Shown: positions 8,692-16,937, counted from the first letter of the stretch. The stretch: 64,000 bases of DNA from Vibrio amylolyticus (GCF_023145695.1 NZ_JAJHVV010000013.1:1-64000); one strand, 5' to 3'. The notes: generated from the letters alone by a model not told the origin. Made by a program: numbers and translations.

Positions 8692-9583
8692 CCACAATAG
8701 AGAAGCTCACCTAACGTGATCTTCTCTCCCTTCTATATTTGCCAATTCACACCAATAAAAGCGAAATCACAAGTTAAGATCGCAAAATAGCGTCCTTATT
8801 TCCGATATCACGTAAAAAAAGGTGTTTAACTAGAAGTATTAACCGCAAATCAAATCGCCATCTTTTGATGGTCTTGGTTTGCACTCCAGATAGTGGAACT
8901 GGAATAAAAGGCCACCCATTGTGCTGACCCTTGGTCTCGTACATTGATATATTGGGGGTGTAATCCCTCGCCAAACCGTAGCGAACAACTCGCTAACTGT
9001 GCATCTTAGCAATGTGATGTGAACAGATCTCTAGACCCAGTTTCATTCTGTGTCTCGGCTTGAAGATCTCAGGCCAAACTATCGTTCGTCTATTTTACAT
9101 TTTCCTAGGAACTCCCTCGGTAAGCTAAGCCTTATGGAAAATAGACGAACGAGACAGCCCCCAAACCAGCCCTTACTAGACATAGTCTCAGGACTGATTT
9201 ACAGGCTTATATTCAGACATGAAAACACATGAAAACATGCTATTTCAGTCATATCAGGACCCTGTATTGTCAGCCGTATAAATACTTACGGAAGACTTGT
9301 GACGCAGCCACGTGTACTACTCCTAACTCTTCCAAGAGTAACCAACCTCATACCAATTTAATTCACTCGCTATAGCTATGACCTCTCCTCCTATGAGATC
9401 TCAAAACTCAGTCACTAGCTATCTCAAATTGAACAAATTTCGTATGACTATCAAGCGTAAGAGGCGCATTTATCTCTCTATATCCTATCGATGCCGCGCC
9501 CATATATTAGGCGCATTTACATTTATCGACAGCTAGCTGCAGCGAAAGGATGGTTATTTTTTACAAATACTTAGGAGTTCCCC
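8692..9583. other. Long non-coding stretch in the island
   Basis: About 890 bp with no convincing gene. A 66-codon open frame on the minus strand at 8774-8974 has no ribosome site and unconvincing composition. The stretch contains the 15-bp inverted repeat at 9082-9152. It also has a short GCGCC/GGCGC palindrome near 9500-9520, and AGGCGCATTTA occurs twice between 9460 and 9525. It may hold recombination sites for the neighbouring recombinase genes or decayed DNA. Confidence 0.6.
9082..9152. repeat. 15-bp perfect inverted repeat with 41-nt loop
   Basis: TCGTTCGTCTATTTT (9082-9096) is the exact complement of AAAATAGACGAACGA (9138-9152). GTCTC near 9053 and GAGAC at 9151-9155 could lengthen the pairing. 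There is no T run after it, so it is not a simple terminator. A recombinase site, a structured RNA or a remnant of a small mobile element are all possible. Confidence 0.7.
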
Positions 9584-10603
9584 ATGAAAATTTATCGACC
9601 GACAAATCGTACGGAGCGTACGAACCCGAACGCTAGGAATTTTGGTTTACGTTCAAGAGATATGGACAGTGCAGCAAAGCACTCTCTCATAGAAAAGCAT
9701 AATGCTAAGCAAATCGGCTATAAAACCGTAGCCGATCAGCACTCTCGCTTTAAACAGTTTAGTCGGTTCCTAAAAGAGGAGCACGGTATTAAGGATATGA
9801 GAAAGATAGATAAGGAGCATGTAGCTGCTTACGCTGAAAGGTTGAATGAGCGTTATGAGAATAACGATATCTCAGCAAAAACAACTCACGATTACCTTGC
9901 TGCCGTTAATAGCGTACTAGAGCAAGCCGTTGGAAATTGCTCACTAAAAGTAACAGGTAAAGAGGCAGGACTTCCTACTCGCACTGAGATTACTACCGTT
10001 AATAAATCAATCAACGAGCAACAGCATAAACAAGTTCTTAGCCAGCTACCTGAACGACTCTCATCTATGGCTGAACTTCAGCGTGAACTAGGCTTGCGCT
10101 TTCAAGAGTCATGCAAATCAAATCCTCAACAAATGCTCAAGGAAGCTTTATCTAATAAAGTTGTTACGGTTTCCAATGGCACAAAAGGTGGTCAAACACG
10201 CCAAGTACCAAGCTCATCACCAAAACAGATTGACGCATTGGAAAGAGCTGCAGCCATACAAGGGAACCACTACTCAATGATTCCAAAATCTCTCAGCTAC
10301 GCTCAATTTCAAAGTGCAGCTTACAGAGAATACGCAAAGGTTGGCTTCCAACCACATAGTGAACGCCACGTCTATGCACATCAACGCTATTCAGCACACC
10401 TAGAAAAACAAACGAATGTTTCAAGCCTTCAATGCCCTGTAGCTTTAGGGCTAAAACATGGTCTTGAGCACTTCAACTATCTCGCTGAAAAGATTGGATG
10501 TTCTGTCGAGCAAGCAAAAGCTTTTGATTACCAAGCACGTATGTGTGTAGCAGAGGAGCTTGGTCATCATCGAATTGGAATAACTAACAACTACTTAGGG
10601 TAG
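9584..10603 (+). CDS. Integrase-domain protein (second tyrosine recombinase)
   Basis: A 339-residue protein resembling the Integrase_1 type of tyrosine recombinases. The N-terminal SAM-like core-binding part (about 45-115: YKTVADQHSRFKQFSRFL...TTHDYLAAVNSVL) precedes a catalytic part. Candidate residues are Arg172 (GLRFQES), Lys201 (GTKGGQTRQVP), His258-x-x-Arg261 (HSERHVYAHQRY), His328 (LGHHRIG) and Tyr337 (NNYLG) at the very C-terminus. AGGAG precedes the ATG. It is followed 13 bp later by the 98-codon gene at 10617, with its own AAGGAG, so the two form an operon. The DNA target is unknown. Confidence 0.82.
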   Translation: MKIYRPTNRTERTNPNARNFGLRSRDMDSAAKHSLIEKHNAKQIGYKTVADQHSRFKQFSRFLKEEHGIKDMRKIDKEHVAAYAERLNERYENNDISAKTTHDYLAAVNSVLEQAVGNCSLKVTGKEAGLPTRTEITTVNKSINEQQHKQVLSQLPERLSSMAELQRELGLRFQESCKSNPQQMLKEALSNKVVTVSNGTKGGQTRQVPSSSPKQIDALERAAAIQGNHYSMIPKSLSYAQFQSAAYREYAKVGFQPHSERHVYAHQRYSAHLEKQTNVSSLQCPVALGLKHGLEHFNYLAEKIGCSVEQAKAFDYQARMCVAEELGHHRIGITNNYLG

Positions 10604-10616
10604 TAAGGAGCTTACC

Positions 10617-10913
10617 GTGGACAAAATTGATTACGAAATTTTCATGGGAACAAAACTGTTCAAGCGAACAGGAGGAAAGAAAAACAGAAAGGAGCAAGTT
10701 CGTAACATGCAACGCTTCGCAGATTGGGTAAAGCAAGCCCACCCAGAAATAAGGTCTCTAGGGCAAGTAGGTCGCAAGCAGGTTGCCCATTTTTGGCGAG
10801 CGCACTCTAATAAGTCGGAGTCGTATAAGCGTAACCTTTATTATGCAATCCGCTACATCTGGAAGAAGATCTTGCACCGTACTAGTAATCCACCACATTT
10901 TGAGAAGGTTTAA
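10617..10913 (+). CDS. Small protein resembling a lone core-binding domain of a recombinase
   Basis: A 98-residue basic protein that starts at GTG with a good ribosome site (TAAGGAGCTT). Its pattern (RKEQVRNMQRFADWV...IRSLGQVGRKQVAHFWRAH...SYKRNLYYAIRYIWK) follows the N-terminal core-binding half of the upstream recombinase (HSRFKQFSRFLKEE...MRKIDKEHVAAYAERL...THDYLAAVNSVL). No catalytic domain is present. It could be a DNA-binding partner, a directionality factor or a competitor. This assignment is inferred from pattern only; no family name is certain. Confidence 0.68.
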   Translation: MDKIDYEIFMGTKLFKRTGGKKNRKEQVRNMQRFADWVKQAHPEIRSLGQVGRKQVAHFWRAHSNKSESYKRNLYYAIRYIWKKILHRTSNPPHFEKV

Positions 10914-11258
10914 AATAGAGCATTCACGTTCTCACTACCTAGATATAGCTTAAATAATACTGATATAAGCCTACATAATGATGATTACTTCCTAAAGCTC
11001 AGCACTGCTAGGAAGTACTCTAATGTAAAACACATTACCTCAATTGCATCAAACAATAATTCCCGTGCGAAAAACAAACTTTTTTTATTAAATTTTTATT
11101 GAAAATTGACGATAACACTATTATGCAGCTGTTTAAGGTGGTAACGTGGCTATAAATGAAGCAATAAAGTACTTTTAAAAGCATCATATTGCTTAACTTC
11201 TGCTCTTTTGTTCAGTAGAATACGTCACCCTACAAAAGAACATTAGCAGGAATAGTAA
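10914..11258. other. Intergenic region in the island
   Basis: About 345 bp without a gene. It contains A/T-rich DNA near 11075-11105 and TTGACG at about 11106, which may belong to a promoter for the gene at 11259. No strong hairpin or repeat was seen. Confidence 0.4.
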
Positions 11259-11606
11259 ATGTCAATTAAAGCCAACGAACAGGAAATCAATCAACGAATT
11301 CAAGGGCTAGTTAAGTTTGCAAAAAGCGTTTTACACTTACCGTTCCCTGAATTGGATTTGGTGAATCCATCATTTACGGTTCTAGCGAAGACTTGTGACC
11401 TTATCGCTGCACTACTTCGAGCAAATGCCCAAGGTGGGCAAGCCGAAACTGCAGAAGAAGTAGCAGGCTATATGCGTGACATCGCGACAGCTATCGTTGA
11501 CCGAGATGACAAAGCTGTAATCGACAGCATGTGTATCCTTGATCAATTTCTAGAAAGCAACCAGGTAACTCATCTAGGTTCTGCTAGTATTAAAGCAATA
11601 AAGTAA
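11259..11606 (+). CDS. Hypothetical helical protein
   Basis: A 115-residue soluble protein predicted mostly helical (MSIKANEQEINQRIQGLVKFAKSVLHL...TAEEVAGYMRDIATAIVDRDDKAVIDSM). No signal peptide, membrane segment or catalytic motif is evident. It is preceded by AGCAGGAA as ribosome site. The next small gene (11658) follows after 51 bp on the same strand, and a terminator ends the unit, so the two probably form a two-gene operon. I do not recognise the family. The location between recombinase genes and a retron suggests an accessory or regulatory role in the island, without direct evidence. Confidence 0.7.
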   Translation: MSIKANEQEINQRIQGLVKFAKSVLHLPFPELDLVNPSFTVLAKTCDLIAALLRANAQGGQAETAEEVAGYMRDIATAIVDRDDKAVIDSMCILDQFLESNQVTHLGSASIKAIK

Positions 11607-11657
11607 CAAAACATAAAATTTGGTTTAAAAAAGAAAACCCCCAATCAGGAGTCAATT

Positions 11658-11795
11658 ATGAGTAATGAGAGCTATAAGACAATCATGTCACTATTAGATG
11701 TTGTTGAGTCTGAGCTTAATAAAATTGCTGAGGCTGTTGGTCACGTAAGTTATGAAGAATTCATGGCTAACAACGAAAAGAAGCAAGCAGCGTAG
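11658..11795 (+). CDS. Small hypothetical protein (45 residues)
   Basis: A short frame, MSNESYKTIMSLLDVVESEL through to KKQAA, with a good ribosome site (CAGGAG, 6 bp before the ATG). A textbook terminator follows its stop after about 35 bp. The peptide is acidic and helical with a lysine-rich tail. It lies in an apparent operon with the 115-residue protein upstream. Function is unknown. The ribosome site, clean composition and terminator support a real gene. Confidence 0.6.
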   Translation: MSNESYKTIMSLLDVVESELNKIAEAVGHVSYEEFMANNEKKQAA

Positions 11796-11829
11796 TCCTT
11801 GCATTTTCAATTAACAATATTCAGTAAGA

Positions 11830-11853
11830 GGAACCTTCGGGTTCCTTTTTTCT
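11830..11853 (+). terminator. Rho-independent terminator
   Basis: GGAACC-TTCG-GGTTCC followed by a T run: a UUCG tetraloop hairpin ending the two-gene unit at 11259-11795. Confidence 0.92.
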
Positions 11854-11979
11854 TGCCTGTGTTTGCTGCTCACCTTCATACACTCTATGTGATTGAGCAT
11901 TCCCTAATCGACAACTACTATAAGTAAGTCAAGATTCATTTAAAAACTCCAGGTAACACCTCTACTAACGATACTGCTA

Positions 11980-12219
11980 TCAACATTTACTTCTATTTGC
12001 ATCAATGTATTTTGCTAAATCTTCTAAGTGAACAAATAGAGGTGCTTTCTGTCCTTCTCCCATAGCTATGATGGGTAACCTTAGCTTTCCTTCGTTGTAA
12101 TGACGTCTTGCGACTCGATAACTAACACCAAGATAAAGGCTGCACAGGTCCGCCAAAGGGATAAGTAACTTTCCATGCTCTTGGAGTAGGGTGTCATAGG
12201 TTGAAACTCGTGCTTTCAT
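11980..12219 (-). CDS. PrtN-like (pyocin-activator family) small DNA-binding protein
   Basis: A 79-residue protein with the sequence pattern of the PrtN family: LLIPLADLCSLYLG, a helix-turn-helix-like YRVARRHYNEGKLRLP, then QKAPLFVHLEDLAKYID near the C-terminus. Members include the pyocin activator of Pseudomonas and many small phage or island regulators that look like excisionases. AGGAG precedes the ATG. In this setting it could act as a transcription regulator or as a directionality factor for the island integrase. The family call rests on recalled pattern only. Confidence 0.72.
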   Translation of the reverse strand: MKARVSTYDTLLQEHGKLLIPLADLCSLYLGVSYRVARRHYNEGKLRLPIIAMGEGQKAPLFVHLEDLAKYIDANRSKC

Positions 12220-12740
12220 AACTCGCTCTCCTTCTTTAATTCATTACACTATGGAAGAATAATTGAGCAAATTTATGCAATAAGCAGGCTATTTTGCGAT
12301 CTTAGCTGTTTTTTCTTGCTTGTCTTGTTGGTGTATATAAATAGCTCGCTCTACTACAAATTAAATACGCGTTCTGATTTATGCTTACGCTATTAGATAT
12401 ATTAAGTTGTTTGAGAGGATAGATAAGGTTCATTAAGCTAGAAGAAAGCTTGGTGATAGCACTGTGAAGTACAGCATTACTTCACTATCTGCTAGCACGC
12501 CAAACTAGCCCATTACATTGAAGGGAAGCTCTCAACCAAAATCATAAGACGATACTCGTTAGATGTGGAAATCAATTAAGTAATGAATTGCGAAGAGAGG
12601 ATATACTGTAAGAGAAGCAACTCAGCTACGGATATCGAAACTTGAAGAATCATTTACACGTTTATACTCAGCTAAATCCTAACTTACCCCACAGAAAATA
12701 AACAGTACCTCACCTTTGTGTAAAGGTGAGGGTTATGCAA
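12220..12740. other. Intergenic region with strong hairpin after the retron
   Basis: About 520 bp with no gene that I can support. At its right end CCTCACCTTT-GTGT-AAAGGTGAGG (12708-12731) forms a perfect 10-bp stem directly after the reverse-transcriptase stop codon. It lacks a T run but probably ends or protects the retron mRNA. The left end presumably contains the promoter of the PrtN-like gene. Confidence 0.6.
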
Positions 12741-14504
12741 CTAACTATAGCGCTTTTCAAAATCTAGCTTCACCTTTTCGATGATATCAAAGATCGGCTT
12801 GAAGTTAGTAAAGTCGATTGTTTCCCTGTTAGCTCGAATAACTTTTAAAGCAAAGGGCCTCTTCCCATACTCCTTTTCAGGGTTGGGGGCTTTGCTAAAC
12901 GACTTTCCATCAAGCTTTATCGCTTTAGTTTTTTCATCAAAGAGTTCTTCTATATCAGACTCATCCTGTCCTTTCTTTCTAGGTGTTAGAATCATGTATA
13001 AATTATGAAATATATGCGTGAACTCCGCCTTACGCATATCTTCTGCTTTTGTCGGACAATTAGGGTATTTCTTATTAGTCAGCTTCCCTAACAGAGTTTC
13101 TACTCCCTCATCATTATCTAAGACGAGAATCACTGGGTTCTTAGGCTTCTGATTCTTAAAGTAATGGAACTCACTTTCAAATCGTTCTAGAAATTTAGAA
13201 AAGGTGCCAGCACCATCATCTAAGTCCCAGAAGTATTTAGTTCGGTCATCAAACTCAGGAAATAACAACCTAGGCTTATATGATTTTGTCAGTGACTTTT
13301 GACGGACAAGATTCGGATAAGTTTGACGCAGTCCATATAGAGCACTCTTCAAATATATAGGATCAGTCACGCCTTCAGTTAGAACGGTAGGGTATTCATT
13401 AGCATAAAATGAACGATAATAAGTAAATCGACTATATACAGCTTCTCGGCTATTCAATCTATTTCTATAGTTTGCCGATTTTTTGTGCTGAACCAGTTCA
13501 TAGATTGGTTTGGGATGAGACTTCTTAAGGTAATTATTGAATCTATCAATTGAATCAATAAAAGCTAGTTTACCTCCAAGTTCTGCGAGTGATCCCTTCA
13601 TAGTCAAACCAGTTGCTTTATTCACTGTCTCATATGAACCTTTCTTGAACTGGGAGTGAGCCATAGCTCTCACATTGCGCCAGTACTCACTTTTCACGTT
13701 AACTTTTTTATTTACAACCAAACCTGTTGCATCTTGTCGGGAGTCCTTAAATTGAACTCTGGTTTTTTTCGAGTTAATACTGAAACCTGATCTACTAATC
13801 TCGTGAACTAACTTTTTGCCAAGCTTTACTTCACCGTTGACTATTTTGACTATGTTTTTATCGAACTCAGCCTTTCTCGTAGAGATCGTAATATCATCAG
13901 CATATCTTGAATAGGAGCAACCTTTAGATTTGCTTAGCTTAGAGAGTTTAATATCCAATGAGTTGGTTATCAGATTAGCGATTACAGGTGAGCATGGGCT
14001 CCCTTGAGGAAGCTTATTATCGTGGCACGCAATTTGAGCCAAAACCGTTGCAACATCCGGTTCTAGTTGGAAGTCTCTATTTTTGATAAAGAACCCTCTA
14101 ACACGGCCAAAATTGATGGTTCCAAAAAAATCTTCCAGATCAAGATTCAGAACGTTTTTTTTACCAACATGAACATATGCATTTGAAGCGATCGATTTAT
14201 GCCTCTCGAAACCATGAGATAACATACATTCCTTTTTTACATCGTTCTTGACCATAATTGCATCTTTACAGTCCAACAATAATTTCGAGAGGCGTCGCTG
14301 TATGTCTTTTAACTCCGGGTTCGGAGCACTAATAACTCGAACTCCCCCTGTCTTTTTCTTAACTTCAAATTCTTTGTAATGAGAATCCATCCCTCTTTGA
14401 TATAACGTATACGTCAGAAAGTGAGACTTTAAGCCAAGTAGCTTTGCTAAATCAGGTTTAGTTTGAGCAGCTTGTAATTGAAGAAGGGACTTATTTTTGG
14501 ACAT
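12741..14504 (-). CDS. Retron reverse transcriptase fused to a TOPRIM domain (Eco2/Ec67 type)
   Basis: A 587-residue protein, practically the length of the Ec67 retron protein. The reverse-transcriptase part (about 45-300) shows NLDLEDFFGTINFGRVR (about 120-136), LPQGSPCSP (165-173), the catalytic YADD (201-204) and the retron-type TGLVVN segment (260-265). A C-terminal TOPRIM domain follows, with the acidic residues Glu377 (LTEGVTD) and Asp463/Asp465 (VILVLDNDEG). Retrons of this type are antiphage systems: the enzyme makes msDNA from the adjacent RNA, and the TOPRIM nuclease acts as effector within the same protein. The msr-msd RNA lies 31 bp upstream on the same strand. No separate effector gene is needed or seen. 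Confidence 0.95.
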   Translation of the reverse strand: MSKNKSLLQLQAAQTKPDLAKLLGLKSHFLTYTLYQRGMDSHYKEFEVKKKTGGVRVISAPNPELKDIQRRLSKLLLDCKDAIMVKNDVKKECMLSHGFERHKSIASNAYVHVGKKNVLNLDLEDFFGTINFGRVRGFFIKNRDFQLEPDVATVLAQIACHDNKLPQGSPCSPVIANLITNSLDIKLSKLSKSKGCSYSRYADDITISTRKAEFDKNIVKIVNGEVKLGKKLVHEISRSGFSINSKKTRVQFKDSRQDATGLVVNKKVNVKSEYWRNVRAMAHSQFKKGSYETVNKATGLTMKGSLAELGGKLAFIDSIDRFNNYLKKSHPKPIYELVQHKKSANYRNRLNSREAVYSRFTYYRSFYANEYPTVLTEGVTDPIYLKSALYGLRQTYPNLVRQKSLTKSYKPRLLFPEFDDRTKYFWDLDDGAGTFSKFLERFESEFHYFKNQKPKNPVILVLDNDEGVETLLGKLTNKKYPNCPTKAEDMRKAEFTHIFHNLYMILTPRKKGQDESDIEELFDEKTKAIKLDGKSFSKAPNPEKEYGKRPFALKVIRANRETIDFTNFKPIFDIIEKVKLDFEKRYS

Positions 14505-14535
14505 AACAATGACCGCCAGAAAGGAATAAAAAGGG

Positions 14536-14668
14536 TGGGCTCACATTCACTCCTATGCGCATAAGCGATATATTGCTACCAGCACAACTTGTCATCAAAA
14601 GGCGAGTCACTCGGACATTTTTTTCACAGGTTGCGAAACGCAACCAACAAATCTGGATGTGAGCCCAT
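14536..14668 (-). ncRNA. Retron msr-msd RNA (Eco2/Ec67-like)
   Basis: Reading the minus strand, a1 (14667-14657, TGGGCTCACAT) and a2 (14546-14536, ATGTGAGCCCA) are perfectly complementary over 11 bp and bound the element. After a1 comes CAGATTTGTTGGTTGCG, nearly identical to the Ec67 msr as I remember it, with the probable branching G in CAG. Two hairpins follow: GGTTGCG-TTT-CGCAACC and CGAG-TGA-CTCG. The msd part ends near TAGGAGTG, close to AAGGAGTG in Ec67. The reverse-transcriptase ATG follows 31 bp later. I did not fold the msd part reliably. Confidence 0.9.
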
Positions 14669-14674
14669 ACCCCT

Positions 14675-14702
14675 ATAATACTGAACACATAATAACTGTC
14701 AA
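14675..14702 (-). promoter_or_regulatory. Retron promoter
   Basis: On the minus strand: -35 TTGACA (14702-14697), 16-bp spacer, -10 TATTAT (14680-14675). The expected start point, 6-7 bp downstream, coincides with the first base of the a1 arm. The promoter therefore makes the msr-msd RNA and the reverse-transcriptase message together. Confidence 0.75.
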
Positions 14703-14920
14703 TGCATCACTAACAAATTGATCTAAAATGAGTTTCACTATTTTCTAGGCTCAATATTTTTTGCTCTGGTTCACTCAATCAGCCATTGAGTAATATACCC
14801 AACTTCAATGGTAGGCAAGAATCCAAAGTGTGATTATGGATATGATGATCACTTGCCTAACTACAGAATCTAACGAAATTATGACTTGGGAAAGCAACTC
14901 GATCTAAGTGTTGTTGACCG

Positions 14921-15095
14921 CTATACTAAGAGAGAAGATTTGAATCGGATTCGGTACGAATGAAGTTGGTTTTGAATGTGAATCGCTTCCTATTGGATAG
15001 GAACGATTGAAACCTCGTCCTGATGTGGACCATGGGAGTTTAAAATTACGCTTTACTTTCAGATGGATAGAGAAGGTTTGTTCTCATCGAGCATC
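14921..15095. repeat. Island-end repeat, copy A
   Basis: About 170 bp similar (by eye mostly identical in the last 115 bp) to 23034-23206. It contains an imperfect palindrome (14981-15008, TTCCTAT...ATAGGAA within AATCG...CGATT) that is also kept in copy B. It ends in ATCGAGCAT, the same bases at which copy B meets the dusA repeat. The sequence after 15095 diverges from dusA. It looks like the right end of a dusA-type element. Confidence 0.8.
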
Positions 15096-15132
15096 GGTAT
15101 GTTTCTGGGCTTATCAGCTATCTATACACCTA

Positions 15133-15939
15133 CTAATTCAACTTCCTAAACTGGTCAGGTGTAACACCCGTAAGCTTGCGGAACATTTTAATAAATGAAG
15201 AACCTTGGCTATACCCTAATTCAAATGCTATCTCATTAATTGATATCGACTCCTTTAATAGCATTATAGCTTTAACCAGCTTTGCCCTTTGTCGCCAATC
15301 ATTAAAGCTCATATTTAGCTCTTTTTTAAAGCGTCGTGTAAGCGTCCTCTCCGTACTGAATACTCGTTTTGCCCAAGTGGCTAAACTTGAATCATCTGCT
15401 GGATTTTCTTGAAGCTGCGCCAAGATAGGGGCAAGTAACTTATCGCGAGTAGAAGGAAGATAGTTGTCGATAACATTTGTCTTCGCTAATCGCTCCATCA
15501 ACACATACCCCATGCATTTATCTTCCTCAGAGACTACAGCAGTTGTCTTCCTTTCAACTAAATCATCTATTAGCGCTCTAATGAGTGGTGTCAATGGAAT
15601 CATGCAAGCTTGCTCTGGTAAGCTCTGACTAAGGTCCAAAGCTATGTTTATCGCACAATACTCTATATCACCACGATTAAAGGCTCGATGTATTTGGTTA
15701 GGGGGAGTCCAAATTGCATAACTTGCAGGGCAGACCATGACTTGCTGATCTACCTCCATTTCGAGTACTCCTTGCTTAATTAGATGCAGTTGCCCCCATA
15801 CATGTGAATGAGGCAGCGTCTCTGTTTTTGCTTCTAAAAAAAAGTAGTGAAAGAAGATATCTGTTGGGAGTTTGTCATCTAGCTTAGGCTCAAATTTATT
15901 CGCTGTCCTATTGGCTATATTGGGTGTCCTAGTTGGCAT
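15133..15939 (-). CDS. AraC-family transcriptional regulator
   Basis: A 268-residue protein with an N-terminal cupin-like sensor region (LPHSHVWGQLHLIKQGVLEMEV...YAIWTPPNQIHRAF, about 40-90). The C-terminal AraC DNA-binding domain has two helix-turn-helix units (LATWAKRVFSTERTLTRRFKKEL and SINEIAFELGYSQGSSFIKMFRKLTGVTPDQFRK). The layout resembles regulators of small transporters rather than sugar-operon activators. It is divergent from the EamA exporter at 15999, about 60 bp apart, and probably controls it. The ligand is unknown. Confidence 0.9.
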   Translation of the reverse strand: MPTRTPNIANRTANKFEPKLDDKLPTDIFFHYFFLEAKTETLPHSHVWGQLHLIKQGVLEMEVDQQVMVCPASYAIWTPPNQIHRAFNRGDIEYCAINIALDLSQSLPEQACMIPLTPLIRALIDDLVERKTTAVVSEEDKCMGYVLMERLAKTNVIDNYLPSTRDKLLAPILAQLQENPADDSSLATWAKRVFSTERTLTRRFKKELNMSFNDWRQRAKLVKAIMLLKESISINEIAFELGYSQGSSFIKMFRKLTGVTPDQFRKLN

Positions 15940-15998
15940 ACAGCTCTCGCTCCCATCAGTGTGACAATTCTGTTAGTTATTCCATAACAGAGATTCTT

Positions 15999-16892
15999 AT
16001 GAATATTATTTTTCCGATTGCAGCCGTATTTATTTGGGCTGCTAATGCAGTAGTAAGTAAACTAGCAACTGGCGCTATAGAACCAGGAGCAATAGCTTTT
16101 TATCGTTGGTTTTTTGCCTTAATCGTCCTGCTACCGTTTTGCGTAAAACCCTTATTAGAACAAAGGACTACTGTATTAAAAAACTTAGGTAAACTGACTG
16201 TTCTAGCTTCTTTAGGGATGGTTCTAAATCAATGCCTTGCCTATTATGCAGCTCATACTACAAGTGCTACTAACATTGCTGTATTTCTATCACTAATGCC
16301 TTTATTTGGGCTTTTCTTAGCTGTTCCTTTACTAGGTAATAAATTAAAAAAGCAGGCTTTATTCGGTGCCATAATCTCTTTTTCTGGCTTAGTTTTTATG
16401 CTCAGCGAGGGTAATCCATCAAGTTTACTGGCTAGTGGTATCAAACAGGGGGATGCATTGATGTTTATCTCTAGCTTGGCTTATGCTCTCTATTCAGTAT
16501 TACTTAATAAATGGAAACTACCACTTAAACCATGGACTTCTGTTTTTTGCCAAGTTGCTATTGGAGCACTTCTCCAACTGCCTTTGTTACTCGTTAGCGA
16601 CTCCTATGTCATTACGAGCGAAGCATTCCCCATGGTCCTATTTGCTGCTGTATTTGCTTCTGTCTTAGCACCTTGGTTTTGGTTACAAGGAGTACGTCGT
16701 ATTGGTGCTTCAAATGCCACGTTATTTATGAATTTGGTTCCAATATTTACTGTACTTATCAGCCTTGTTTTTCTTGGTAATCCACCTACTACATATCATT
16801 TAATTGGCGGTGGTTTTGTATTAATCGGATTGATAACCGCTCAAGTAAAAGTAAATGCACTGCGGCTACCACTATCCCCAAAAGCAGCCTAA
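15999..16892 (+). CDS. EamA/DMT-family transporter
   Basis: A 297-residue inner-membrane protein with about ten transmembrane helices arranged as two EamA repeats (IFPIAAVFIWAANAVVSKLA near the start; ALMFISSLAYALYSVLLNKW at the start of the second half). The family exports metabolites or amino acids; the substrate cannot be read from sequence. An earlier in-frame ATG at 15933 would overlap the divergent AraC gene and add a polar tail before the first helix. The start at 15999 begins directly at the membrane segment and is preferred. Confidence 0.88.
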   Translation: MNIIFPIAAVFIWAANAVVSKLATGAIEPGAIAFYRWFFALIVLLPFCVKPLLEQRTTVLKNLGKLTVLASLGMVLNQCLAYYAAHTTSATNIAVFLSLMPLFGLFLAVPLLGNKLKKQALFGAIISFSGLVFMLSEGNPSSLLASGIKQGDALMFISSLAYALYSVLLNKWKLPLKPWTSVFCQVAIGALLQLPLLLVSDSYVITSEAFPMVLFAAVFASVLAPWFWLQGVRRIGASNATLFMNLVPIFTVLISLVFLGNPPTTYHLIGGGFVLIGLITAQVKVNALRLPLSPKAA

Positions 16893-16937
16893 ATAATTCC
16901 AAAATCTCGGCCGACTAGTTTATCTTCTATCATTTTG

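Noticed and set aside
8774..8974. 66-codon open frame on the minus strand in the island
   Set aside because: No ribosome site, unusual composition, no neighbour support; probably chance.
9461..9525. dif or XerCD-type site from the GCGCATTTA motifs
   Set aside because: Does not match the dif consensus on either half by eye.
14491..14688. 65-codon open frame overlapping the retron RNA
   Set aside because: It covers the msr-msd element and the RT start; the RNA features explain the sequence.
15007..15198. 63-codon plus-strand frame
   Set aside because: Lies over repeat copy A and the 3' end of the AraC gene; no ribosome site.
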